Of a DNA stretch of 53,110 nt, positions 41,008-50,604 are shown piece after piece. The notes below the pieces were generated by a model. The model was not told the origin of the DNA and did not search any database. It saw only the letters and a list, made by a program, of their open reading frames with translations. The stretch's first letter is position 1, and each line of letters starts with the position of its first letter. Location: NCBI RefSeq assembly GCF_004022425.1, contig NZ_RBZY01000025.1, positions 1 to 53,110 on the forward strand, written 5' to 3'. This stretch comes from Microbacterium enclense (GTDB taxonomy: Bacteria; Actinomycetota; Actinomycetes; Actinomycetales; Microbacteriaceae). The position numbers were made by a program, and so were the translations under genes.

Positions 41008-41973
41008 ATGCCGCACCCTCAGCCCCGCGTCGTCGTGCTCGCCGGCGGCGTCGGCGGATCGAAGTTCACCCTCGGCGTCCGCGCCGCCCTGCGCCGGCTC
41101 GGGGCGCCGGAGGCGACCGTCGTCGTCAACACCGGCGACGACCTGTGGCTCGCGGGCGTGCGGCTGCAGCCCGACGTCGACTCGATCACGTACGCGCTCG
41201 CCGGGGTCAACGACACGGTCCGCGGCTGGGGTCGCGCAGGCGACACCGAGCGCGTGAACCAAGAACTGCAGGCGTGGGGCGCCGGGTGGCCGTGGTTCAC
41301 GCTCGGCGATCTCGACCTCGGCACGCACCTCGCGCGCACCGGCTGGCTGCGCGAGGGCCTCACGCCGACCGAGGTCCTCGGTCGGATGGCGAAGCGGTGG
41401 CCGCTCGGCATCCATCTGCTCCCGATGACCGACAGCGAGGTCGACACGCACGTGCACGTCGAGGACGGGCGGCGCCTGCACTTCCAGGAGTGGTGGACGC
41501 GCTACCGCGCCGCTCTGGCCCCGACCCGGTTCGAGAACCACGGAATCGTGGATGCCACCCCCGCCCCCGGCGTCCTCGAGACGATCGCGCAGGCCGACGT
41601 GGTGCTGCTGGCCCCGTCGAACCCGGTCGTGTCGATCGGTCCGATCCTCGCCGTCCCCGGCATTCGCGAGGCGCTCCGGTCGACCTCGGCGCGGGTCGTG
41701 GGCGTGTCGCCGGTCATCGGCGGCCGCGTCGTACGCGGCATGGCCGACGTGTGCCTGACGGCGATCGGCGTCGAGACCTCGGCCGCGGCCGTCGCCCGGC
41801 ACTACGGCGCGCGGTCGGCGGAGGGTCTGCTCGACGCCTGGCTGCTCGCCGAGGAGGATGCCGCCGCAGCTCCCGACGTGGAGGCCGCCGGGGTTCGTGC
41901 CGTCGTCGCGCCGCTGTGGATGCGCGACGAGGAGGCTTCGGCCGCGATCGCCGAGGTGGCGCTCGGGGCGTAG
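41008..41973 (+). CDS. fbiA: 2-phospho-L-lactate transferase (F420 biosynthesis)
   Basis: CofD/FbiA enzyme that joins the activated phospho-lactyl or phosphoenolpyruvyl group to FO, giving F420-0 or its dehydro form. 321 residues. Family blocks are VVVLAGGVGGSKFTLGVRAA at the start, VVVNTGDDLWLAGVRLQPD, LGDLDLGTHLART, PMTDSEVDTHV and LLAPSNPVVSIGPILAVPG. The ATG at 41008 is followed directly by the conserved N-terminus. It converges on fbiD; the stops are 37 bases apart. Confidence 0.94.
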   Translation: MPHPQPRVVVLAGGVGGSKFTLGVRAALRRLGAPEATVVVNTGDDLWLAGVRLQPDVDSITYALAGVNDTVRGWGRAGDTERVNQELQAWGAGWPWFTLGDLDLGTHLARTGWLREGLTPTEVLGRMAKRWPLGIHLLPMTDSEVDTHVHVEDGRRLHFQEWWTRYRAALAPTRFENHGIVDATPAPGVLETIAQADVVLLAPSNPVVSIGPILAVPGIREALRSTSARVVGVSPVIGGRVVRGMADVCLTAIGVETSAAAVARHYGARSAEGLLDAWLLAEEDAAAAPDVEAAGVRAVVAPLWMRDEEASAAIAEVALGA

Positions 41974-42010
41974 GGCGTCGCCCACATCCGTCGAATCCGG
42001 GTGCGCCGCG

Positions 42011-42658
42011 TCAGGCCGCCGCGGCCGCCAGCACCGCAGCCGTCCGCGGCCCGACGCCCAGCGCGACGGCCTCGGCGAGCTGCGCGGCGGTGTCGACGTC
42101 GCGGTGCAGGGACGACCCCCGCGGGACCGCGAGGTCGGTGCACCCGAGCAGTCGGTGCCGGGCCGCGGAGCCCGCGCCGAAGGCGGACACCCACACGGCG
42201 CCCGGGCGGGCGGTGACGAGGGTGGAGCCGGTGCCCTCGGCATCCGGGACCAGCCCGCGCTCGACCTGGCCGGCGAGTTCGAGCGCGGCATCGAGATCCT
42301 GCGGCGTCAGGGCCGGAAGGTCTCCGAGCAGGGCCGCGCGCGGCGCGCCTTGACCGGCGGTCTGCACTCCCAGCGCGATCGCGCCATCGAGACCGCGGAC
42401 GTCGCCCTCGGCGATGACGTCGACGGCGGGCCACTGCGACACCAGGGCCGACACCTCGGCGTCGTCGGTCACCACCAGCACGTGCGAGACGCGGGGGGTC
42501 GCCGCGGCGGCCGCGATCGTGTCGAGCGCGATCGCCCGCGCGAGCGCCTCGCGGTCGGCCGTCACGGACGTCAGCCGCGTCTTGCCGAGCGCAGCGGGCT
42601 TGACCGGCACGACGATCGTCCAGCCGTCGCGGATCTCAGGAATGCTCATCGGCTCCAT
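42011..42658 (-). CDS. fbiD: 2-phospho-L-lactate / phosphoenolpyruvate guanylyltransferase
   Basis: CofC/FbiD enzyme that makes the GDP-activated C3 unit used by FbiA. About 215 residues with a GT-A-like nucleotidyltransferase fold: WTIVVPVKPAALGKTRL near the N-terminus (substrate loop), HVLVVTDDAEV, LDGAIALGV and ALLGDLPALTPQDLDAAL, then GSTLVTARPG. I chose the ATG at 42658; the in-frame ATG three codons inside is an alternative. It lies downstream of fgd on the same strand with a 114-base gap. Confidence 0.9.
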   Translation of the reverse strand: MEPMSIPEIRDGWTIVVPVKPAALGKTRLTSVTADREALARAIALDTIAAAAATPRVSHVLVVTDDAEVSALVSQWPAVDVIAEGDVRGLDGAIALGVQTAGQGAPRAALLGDLPALTPQDLDAALELAGQVERGLVPDAEGTGSTLVTARPGAVWVSAFGAGSAARHRLLGCTDLAVPRGSSLHRDVDTAAQLAEAVALGVGPRTAAVLAAAAA

Positions 42659-42772
42659 TGTGTGCCGGACTCCGGACATTTCCGGACGGGGGTAGCGGTG
42701 CGCCCGCGATTCGTGCTGCGGAGGCGGGGAACCACCGGAGCGCGGCACGGGACCGGGCGCGCCGCACCCGCC

Positions 42773-43783
42773 TCAGCTGAACCGCGCCCGCAGCCGCGGG
42801 AGGATCTCGGCACCGTACGTGCGCAGGAACTCCTCCTGGTCGTGTCCGGGGTCGTGGAACACGAGGTGCCGGAAGCCCAGGTCGACGTAGTGCGCGATGC
42901 GCTCGACGTGCTCGTCGGGGTCGGTCGAGACGATGAACCGGGATGCCGCGCGCTCGATGGGCAACTCGTCGGCGAGGCGCTGCATCTCGAGCGGGTCGTG
43001 GACGCTCATCTTCTCTTCCGCCGAGAGGGCCAGAGGCGCCCAGAATCGCGTCTTCTCGAGCGCCGTCTCGTGGTCGGGGTGGTACGAGACCTTGACCTCC
43101 ATGAGCGTGTCGACGTCGTCGCGCGTCCGCCCTTCCTTCGCGAGGCCCTCGTCCAGCGCGGGCAGGAGCTTCTCGGTGTACAGCGCCGGGTCCTTGCCGC
43201 TCGTGGTGATGTACCCCTCGGCGATGCGTCCGGCCAGGCGCGTCGCCGCGGGTCCCGAGGCGCCGATGTAGATCGGCACCTTCTGCTCGGGACGGTCGTA
43301 GATCGTGGCATCCTTCACCGAGTAGTAGGTGCCCTCGAACGTGACCCGATCTTCGGTCCACAGCTTGTCGATGAGGGTGATGGCCTCCTTGAGGCGCTGG
43401 AAGCGCTCGGGCGGCTCGGGCCACTCGAGACCGAGGGTCACCTCGTTCAGCGCCTCGCCGGTGCCGACGCCGAGCGCGACACGGCCGGGGAACATCACGC
43501 CGAGCGTCGCGAACACCTGTGCGATGACGCCCGGGTGGTAACGGAACGTCGGGGTGAGGACCGACGTGCCCAACAGCACCCGCGAGGTGCGAGCGCCGAG
43601 CGCGCCGAGCCACGGCAGGGCGTTGGGGGCGTGTCCGCCCTCGTGCCGCCACGGCTGCAGGTGGTCGGAGAGGAAGACCGAGTCGAACCCGACCTCCTCG
43701 GCCAGCACGCTGAAGTCGAGCAGTTCGTTCGGCCCGAACTGCTCGCTCGAGGCCTTGTATCCGAATCGCAGCGGAACGACCAT
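42773..43783 (-). CDS. fgd: F420-dependent glucose-6-phosphate dehydrogenase
   Basis: Luciferase-like enzyme of 336 residues, exactly the usual Fgd length, that oxidises glucose-6-phosphate to 6-phosphogluconolactone while reducing F420. Recognisable blocks are RFGYKASSEQFGP at the start, FDSVFLSDHLQPWRHEGGHA, LLGTSVLTPTFRYHPGVIAQ and VALGVGTGEALNEV. The ATG at 43783 has GGAGAAGGAG upstream. It supplies reduced F420 to F420-dependent oxidoreductases in the cell. It lies next to a Baeyer-Villiger monooxygenase and FbiC. Confidence 0.94.
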   Translation of the reverse strand: MVVPLRFGYKASSEQFGPNELLDFSVLAEEVGFDSVFLSDHLQPWRHEGGHAPNALPWLGALGARTSRVLLGTSVLTPTFRYHPGVIAQVFATLGVMFPGRVALGVGTGEALNEVTLGLEWPEPPERFQRLKEAITLIDKLWTEDRVTFEGTYYSVKDATIYDRPEQKVPIYIGASGPAATRLAGRIAEGYITTSGKDPALYTEKLLPALDEGLAKEGRTRDDVDTLMEVKVSYHPDHETALEKTRFWAPLALSAEEKMSVHDPLEMQRLADELPIERAASRFIVSTDPDEHVERIAHYVDLGFRHLVFHDPGHDQEEFLRTYGAEILPRLRARFS

Positions 43784-43822
43784 GATTCTCCTTCTCCGTG
43801 ACCCGCGCACGCGGGCGATACG

Positions 43823-45286
43823 TCAGCCGCGCACGGGGGTGTGCGCGGGTTCGAACTCCGACCCGTCGGTACCGGTCAGTCTCTCGTGGAACGCCTGCAC
43901 CGTGCCCGGCCACAGCAGAGTCAACCGCCCCGATCTCTCGTCGACGTACCAGTTGCGGCATCCGCCGGTCATCCAGGGCGTGGATGCCGCGGCGGCGGTG
44001 ATCTCGTCCGTATAGGCCGCCTCGGCCGCGGGGCGGACGCGCAGCGTGCGGTCGAGGCGCCGGTCGCGCTCGGCGAGCGCCCGGACGACGTACGCGGCCT
44101 GTTCCTCGATCATGAGGACCGCCGAGTTGTGGCCGAGGCTGGCGTTGGGGCCGTTGAGGACGAACAGGTTCGGGAACCCCGCGACCACGGTCGACCCGAA
44201 CGAGGTCATGCCGTCCGACCAGTGTTCGGCGAGCGTGGCGTCCTCTCCGCGCACGAGGTCGGCGTACGGCTGCTGCGTGGAGGCGAAACCCGTGGCCAGC
44301 ACGAGCACGTCGGCCTGGTGCTGCCGCCCGCTGGCGGCGGTGAGCGTCGACCCGTCGACCCGGTCGAGGGCGCTGGGTTCGAGAGCGACCCCGTCGGATG
44401 CCACGGCGGGATAGAACGCGTCCGAGAGCAGCACGCGCTTGCAGCCGAAGGCGTAGTCGGGGGTCAGGGCTTCGCGCAGCGCGGGGTCGGCGACCTGGGC
44501 GTGCAGGTGCGCGAGGGCGGCGTCGCGCGCGGCAGCGGAGGCCGCGGCGTCGCCGGAGCGGGACGCGAAGCGCGCCTCGCCCTCGGCGTACAGCTCGGCG
44601 CGCAGGCGCGCGAGCGCGCCGGGGTTCTCGGCGAGGCGCTCGCGCTCCTCCGGCGGGATCTCACCGCCGCCGCGGGGGACGATCCACGCGGGCGTGCGCT
44701 GGAACAGCGTCACGTGGGCGGCGCGGCGAGCGAGCTCGGGCACGAGCTGCACCGCGCTCGCGCCGGTGCCGACGACCGCGACGCGCTTTCCCGTGAGGTC
44801 GACGTCGTGGTCCCAGCGCGCCGAATGGAACAGCGGACCGGCGAACGACTCGAGGCCGTCGATCGCGGGGACGTGCGGTTCAGTGAGGCGTCCGCACGCG
44901 AGGACGAGCGAGCGCGCCCGGAGCACCTCGGCACCCGTGTCGACGTGCCAGACCGAGGTCTCGGCATCCCATTCCGCGCACACGAGCGGGGTGCGCAACC
45001 GGATGCGGTCCTCGAGCCCCGCGGCCACGTCGCGCAGGTACTGCTGGATCTCGTGGCCCTCGGCGAAGGTCTGCGACCAGCCCGCGTGCGGGTGCGCGGC
45101 GTAGCTGTACAGGTGCGCCGGCACGTCGCATGCGACACCCGGATACGTGTTGTCGCGCCAGGTACCGCCCACGTCGCCCGCGCGCTCGATGACGACGACG
45201 TCGTCGCGACCCGCGCGGTGCAGGGCTCCGAGCACGCCGAGCCCGGCGAAACCCGCGCCGACCACGACGACGTCGACGACGCTCAC
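43823..45286 (-). CDS. Flavin-containing (Baeyer-Villiger type) monooxygenase
   Basis: FAD/NADPH monooxygenase of 487 residues. It has the N-terminal FAD fold VVVVGAGFAGLGVLGAL, the GDVGGTWRDNTYPGVACD block and the BVMO fingerprint FxGxxxHxxxW (FAGPLFHSARWD). The NADPH fold VAVVGTGASAVQLVPEL and a late GFASTQQP/ATGF region follow. The GTG at 45286 overlaps the fbiC stop (GTGA). It would insert oxygen into a ketone or oxidise an amine or thiol; the substrate is unknown. Being embedded between fbiC and fgd is unusual, because BVMOs normally use NADPH and not F420. Confidence 0.88.
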   Translation of the reverse strand: MSVVDVVVVGAGFAGLGVLGALHRAGRDDVVVIERAGDVGGTWRDNTYPGVACDVPAHLYSYAAHPHAGWSQTFAEGHEIQQYLRDVAAGLEDRIRLRTPLVCAEWDAETSVWHVDTGAEVLRARSLVLACGRLTEPHVPAIDGLESFAGPLFHSARWDHDVDLTGKRVAVVGTGASAVQLVPELARRAAHVTLFQRTPAWIVPRGGGEIPPEERERLAENPGALARLRAELYAEGEARFASRSGDAAASAAARDAALAHLHAQVADPALREALTPDYAFGCKRVLLSDAFYPAVASDGVALEPSALDRVDGSTLTAASGRQHQADVLVLATGFASTQQPYADLVRGEDATLAEHWSDGMTSFGSTVVAGFPNLFVLNGPNASLGHNSAVLMIEEQAAYVVRALAERDRRLDRTLRVRPAAEAAYTDEITAAAASTPWMTGGCRNWYVDERSGRLTLLWPGTVQAFHERLTGTDGSEFEPAHTPVRG

Positions 45287-47706
45287 GCGGAGACCACCGG
45301 AGCGCGCTCGACGCCGTAGTCGGTCGTGCGCAGGCGGAACGGCCGCATCAGGCTGCGGGCGAGGCGCTCGGCATCCTTCACGGGCAGCTCGAGACCCTGT
45401 TCGATACCGGTGTCGGGTAGCACTCGGCCGTCGTACAGCGTGCCGCCGAGGTCGTCGCCGCCGGAGCGCAGGAGCACCGCGGTGGCTTCGCGGCCCACGC
45501 GGGTCCACGGGATCTGCACGTGCGCGATCGCGCCCGACAGCAGCAGCCGCGACACCGCGACCATGGCGCGGTGCTCGTCGAGCGCGGAGCGCCCCGTCAC
45601 CAGCGGCACCTCGCCGCCGGGGAGCGGGATCGGCACGAACTCCGCGAAGCCGTTCGTCTCGGCCTGGATGCCGCGCAGCGTCCGCAGGTGCGCGATGCGC
45701 TCGGCGGCGGTCTCGACGTGGCCGTAGAACAGCACCGACGTCGAACGGAAACCCGCGCGATGCGCGGCCGTGATGCCCTCGACCCAGCGGTCGATCTCGA
45801 GGTCGGCCGGTGCGACGAGCCCGCGCACGCGCTCGCTCAGCACCTTGACCCCGGTGCCCGGCACCGTGTCGACGCCGGCCTCCCGCATGGCCGCGAGAGC
45901 GCCCTCGAGCCCGAGTCCGCCGCGGTCGGCGAGGTCGCGCACGTCGAGCGGACGGAACGCGTGGACATGGATGCCGGGAGACCCGCGCTTCACGGCCCGC
46001 ACGAGGTCGAGGTAGCTCGACGGATCCTCCTCGGCGGGGAGTGCGCCCTGGATGCAGATCTCGGTGGCGCCGAGGTCGGTGGCATCCGCGGCGATCGCCT
46101 CGGCATCCGCGAGATCGAACTCGCCCGCGCCCGTGCGTCCCGCCCGGCGGAACCCGGTCGAAGTGAGGTTGCGGTTCTGGACGAGGGTCACCGGCTCGCC
46201 GACGGTGTACCGGCGCGCGTCGTCGGCCGCGGCGGTCAGGGCGTCGAGCTCGGCGCCGGTGGCGTGGAGCAGTCGCGTCCAGTCCGCGTCGTCGAGGGCG
46301 AGCGGGTCGGCCGCGGCGGACTCGGCGAGCCGGCGCACGCCGGGGTCGGGAGCGAGGGCAGCCGCGGCGCCGCTGGGAGCGGAGGAGATCCGGGGAGCGG
46401 AGGATGCCTTGGCACCGGACTGCCCTCCCGTCGCCGAATCTCCTCCCGTGGCGGGCCGCGCGGCCCCGGGGATCAGGTCGGCCGCGAGGCCCGTGGCATC
46501 CGCCAGCGCCCGCACGGGAGCGTGCAGCGCGGGGTCGATCCAGGTCGCGGCGTCGTTCACGTACTCGGGGTGGGCGGTGAGGCGCTCGCGCAGCGCGAAG
46601 CCGTGGGCGGCGGTCTGCGCGGCGAGGTCGTCGATGTGCGGCCACGGGCGCTCGGGGTTCACGTGGTCGGCCGTGAGCGGTGACACCCCGCCCCAGTCGT
46701 CGATCCCGGCCCCGATCAGCAGGCCGAGCTCGCGCGGGTCGGACAGGTTCGGCGGAACCTGGATGCGCATGTCGGGTCCGAACACGAGCCGTGCGACGGC
46801 GACCGTCGCGAGGTACTCGTGCATGTCGGCATCCGGGGCTCCCTGCATGGCGGTGCGGGGCTTCGCGCGGAAGTTCTGCACGATGACTTCCTGCACGTGG
46901 CCGTGCCGGTCGTCGAGGTCGCGCAGGGCGACGAGCGACTCGGCGCGATCACGAACGGTCTCGCCGATCCCGACCAGGATGCCGGTCGTGAACGGTATGC
47001 CGGCGGCCCCCGCGTCGTCGATGACGCGCAGACGCAGGTCAGGGTCTTTGTCGGGTGAGCCGAAGTGCACCTGACCGGGCTCTTCGTACAGGCGGCGCGA
47101 GGTGGTCTCGAGCATCATGCCCATCGACGGCGACACGGGGCGCAGTGTCACGAGCTCGTCGGGGTGCATCACGCCGGGGTTGGCGTGCACGAGCATGCCG
47201 GTCTCGGCGGTGATGAGCCGCGCGACGTGCGCGACGTAGTCGATCGTCGAGGCGTAGCCGTGCTCGTCGAGCCACGCGCGGGCCTCGGGCCAGCGCTCCT
47301 CGGGGCGGTCGCCGAGGGTCAGCAGCGCCTCTTTGCAGCCGAGCGCCTGCCCCTGCCGCACGACCGTGAGCACCTGCTCGGGGCTCATGTACGCGGGCTT
47401 GCGGAGGAGCGCGAGCTGGCCGGGGGTGTCGACGAAGATGCAGTAGTGGCAGCGGTCGCGGCACAGGGTCGTGAGCGGGACGAACACCTTGCGCGAGTAC
47501 GTGATGACGCCCGGACGGCCGGCGCGCGTCAGGCCCTCGTCGCGGAGCTGCGCGGCGGCTCGCGAGAGCACGTCGAGTGGGGCGTGGAGCAGCCGCTCGG
47601 TCTCGTCGACGTCGGGCCGGTGCCCGCCCCGCACGCGAGCGAGGAGGTCGTCGATCGAGTCGCCTCGGGCCGGTGCGGCCTGCGGCGCAGCGCTGCCCGT
47701 ACTCAT
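45283..47706 (-). CDS. fbiC: FO synthase fusion protein FbiC (CofG-CofH) with degenerate CofH cluster site
   Basis: Fusion of 807 residues that in other actinobacteria makes the deazaflavin FO from tyrosine and the ribityl uracil precursor, each half being a radical SAM enzyme. The CofG half has the intact [4Fe-4S] motif CRDRCHYC (Cys 82, 86, 89). In the CofH half, where CX3CX2C should follow the NRN of the first strand, the sequence is QNRNLTSTGFRRAGRTGAGE (near residue 515) with no cysteine. The rest of CofH is full length and well kept (ICIQGALP, HVHAFRP, GTGVKVLS, FYGHVET, EFVPIPLPGG, NDLGGT-like GDDLGGTLYDG). A Ser/Ala/Gly linker near 425-455 joins the halves. Confidence 0.9.
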   Translation of the reverse strand: MSTGSAAPQAAPARGDSIDDLLARVRGGHRPDVDETERLLHAPLDVLSRAAAQLRDEGLTRAGRPGVITYSRKVFVPLTTLCRDRCHYCIFVDTPGQLALLRKPAYMSPEQVLTVVRQGQALGCKEALLTLGDRPEERWPEARAWLDEHGYASTIDYVAHVARLITAETGMLVHANPGVMHPDELVTLRPVSPSMGMMLETTSRRLYEEPGQVHFGSPDKDPDLRLRVIDDAGAAGIPFTTGILVGIGETVRDRAESLVALRDLDDRHGHVQEVIVQNFRAKPRTAMQGAPDADMHEYLATVAVARLVFGPDMRIQVPPNLSDPRELGLLIGAGIDDWGGVSPLTADHVNPERPWPHIDDLAAQTAAHGFALRERLTAHPEYVNDAATWIDPALHAPVRALADATGLAADLIPGAARPATGGDSATGGQSGAKASSAPRISSAPSGAAAALAPDPGVRRLAESAAADPLALDDADWTRLLHATGAELDALTAAADDARRYTVGEPVTLVQNRNLTSTGFRRAGRTGAGEFDLADAEAIAADATDLGATEICIQGALPAEEDPSSYLDLVRAVKRGSPGIHVHAFRPLDVRDLADRGGLGLEGALAAMREAGVDTVPGTGVKVLSERVRGLVAPADLEIDRWVEGITAAHRAGFRSTSVLFYGHVETAAERIAHLRTLRGIQAETNGFAEFVPIPLPGGEVPLVTGRSALDEHRAMVAVSRLLLSGAIAHVQIPWTRVGREATAVLLRSGGDDLGGTLYDGRVLPDTGIEQGLELPVKDAERLARSLMRPFRLRTTDYGVERAPVVSA

Positions 47707-47784
47707 CGCTCCAGGCTATCCCTCCGCTCCGACACCCGGGCCGCACGGGCTCCGTGCCGCGGACTCCGTGCCGCGGGCCCCAGC

Positions 47785-47857
47785 CCGCGAGACCGCATCT
47801 GCGTGACAACGCCACTGCAGGCTGCGCCGGTTTCGTCAGGCGCGTGCAGTCTCGCGG
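47785..47857. repeat. Dispersed extragenic palindrome, family 1, copy B
   Basis: CCGCGAGACCGCA (47785-47797) pairs with TGCAGTCTCGCGG (47845-47857) with one G-T mismatch. Inner words TGACAA, CACTGCAG and GTCAGGCGCGTGCAGTCTCG repeat those of copy A at 4814-4886 in the same order. It lies between fbiC and the divergent small gene at 47941. Confidence 0.8.
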
Positions 47858-47940
47858 TCGCACGGCGCCGCCGCGGATCGTTGCGCTCTCGTGAGGCGGG
47901 AGGACGGATCGGGCTTCGCCGCGCTGGCAGGATGGATGCC

Positions 47941-48330
47941 ATGGTGACCCTGCTGCTCGATCAGGCGCAGCTCGAGGTCGTGCTCTCGCCGACCGAGCGT
48001 GCCCTGTCGTTCCGCAAGCGCAACATCGTCGTGCCGCGCGCGACGATCGACCGCGTGCAGTTGACCGACGACGCGTGGACGTGGCTGCGCGGCGTCCCCA
48101 ATCCCGGCACCAACCTCCCCGTCGCCGTCGCGATGGGCACGTGGAAGTCGGCCGGCGGCAACGACTTCGTCGTCATCCGTCGCCGCAAGTCGAGCGTCGT
48201 GATCGACCTCAGCGGCCACGACGAGTTCGAACGCCTGGTGCTCACGACCAAGCACGGCGTGGCCCTGCTGAAGGCGCTGCGCCTGGACGTGGCATCCGAG
48301 CCGGAGGACGTCGCCGACCTCGTGTCTTGA
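47941..48330 (+). CDS. Small conserved protein of unknown function
   Basis: Cytoplasmic protein of 129 residues without membrane segments, predominantly beta-strand (LEVVLSPTERALSFRKRNIV, WKSAGGNDFVVIRRRKSSVV, VIDLSGHDEFERLVLTTKHG). It looks like a PH-like or cell-wall-associated regulatory fold, but I recognise no named family. An in-frame ATG nine bases upstream (47932) is an alternative start. It stands alone between fbiC and the ABC exporter. Confidence 0.72.
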   Translation: MVTLLLDQAQLEVVLSPTERALSFRKRNIVVPRATIDRVQLTDDAWTWLRGVPNPGTNLPVAVAMGTWKSAGGNDFVVIRRRKSSVVIDLSGHDEFERLVLTTKHGVALLKALRLDVASEPEDVADLVS

Positions 48331-48490
48331 CGCGGGTCGGCGCCGGGCTCCGCGGTCGAGCTGCGCGAAAGCACACGATCCGCCCGAGCGCGCACAATGC
48401 GGGCGTCCCGAACGTGTGCGTTCGACCCGATCGTTTGCGTTCGCAGCGCAGCCGCAGCCGCAGCCGCAGCCGCGCCGCGCCGCGCACGCA
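48331..48490. terminator. Convergent gap with hairpin and GCAGCC tandem repeat
   Basis: CGAACG/CGTTCG around a TGTG loop (48409-48424) is a small hairpin between convergent genes. It is followed by four tandem GCAGCC units at 48448-48471. Transcription from either side could end here; the tandem unit may be slippage-prone. Confidence 0.45.
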
Positions 48491-49305
48491 TCAGTCGATG
48501 TCGCGGCGCCAGGTCGTCGCGAGCCCGATGAGCACCAGCACCACGGCGTAGCCGAGGAGCACGAGTCCACCAAGCCACCACTCCAGGGGCTCGGCGCCGC
48601 CTGCGCCCACGGCGCCGAAGATCGTCTCGCCGACCAGCGCGTCGCTGGCCGCGCTCGGGAACCACCGCGCCACCTCGCCGAGGCCGTCGACGACACCGGC
48701 GATCGTCCGCACGATGGGCTCGACGAACAGTGTCACCGCCAGCACGATCACGATCGCGGCCACCTGATTGCGCACCACCGTGCCCACGCCGATTCCGACG
48801 ACGGCCCAGAGCGCGAAAGCCAGCAGCATGCGGCCGACGAGCACCCAGGTGTCGGACGAGCCGAGCTCGGTGTCGAGGCCGAACGCGGCGAAGACCGCGG
48901 CTCCCGCGCCGATCGCGGCGATCGACCCGATCACGCCGTAGACGAGCCCGACGAGGACGCCGATCGCGAACTTGCCCACGAGCACGACGCCGCGCCGCGG
49001 CGTGGCGAGGAACGTCGGGGTCAGGGTCTTGTGTCGGAACTCCGTCGTCACCATCAGCGTCCCCGCGAGCAGCGGGAAGACGTACCCCACCGCGCTCGCC
49101 GAGCTGTAGACGAGCCGGGCGAGACCGTCCGCCGAGGGGACGGGTCCGGAGGCGCCGGGGAGTCGACCCGACGCCACGCCGCCGAACGCCAAGGCGAGCA
49201 CGCCCGCGGTGAAGCCGACATAGACGACGAGCACGATCCCCAGCACCCACCATCCGGCGGTGCTGAACTGCTTCGTGTATTCCGAGCGAGTGGATGCCAC
49301 CAGGC

Positions 49306-49309
<4 letters not shown>
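48491..49309 (-). CDS. ABC-2 family transporter permease
   Basis: Membrane protein of 272 residues and partner of the adjacent ATPase. About six hydrophobic segments are seen, starting with TAGWWVLGIVLVVYVGFTAG and including GKFAIGVLVGLVYGVIGSIA and MLLAFALWAVVGIGVGTVVR. The MVTTEFRHKTLTPTFLATPR loop is common in ABC-2 permeases of bacteriocin or lantibiotic self-protection type. The ATG at 49309 overlaps the ATPase stop. Substrate unknown. Confidence 0.88.
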
Positions 49310-50517
<1,208 letters not shown>

Positions 50518-50604
50518 CGAGTACCTCTCGTTCGGCGGGCGTTCTCCCCATCTTCCCCGATCCGGACACGAAAACACATCTGGCGCCCTGTGTAACGTGG
50601 CAGC

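Noticed and set aside
48448..48471. Functional tandem repeat (four GCAGCC units)
   Set aside because: Only four units in a convergent non-coding gap; most likely slippage in GC-rich DNA.
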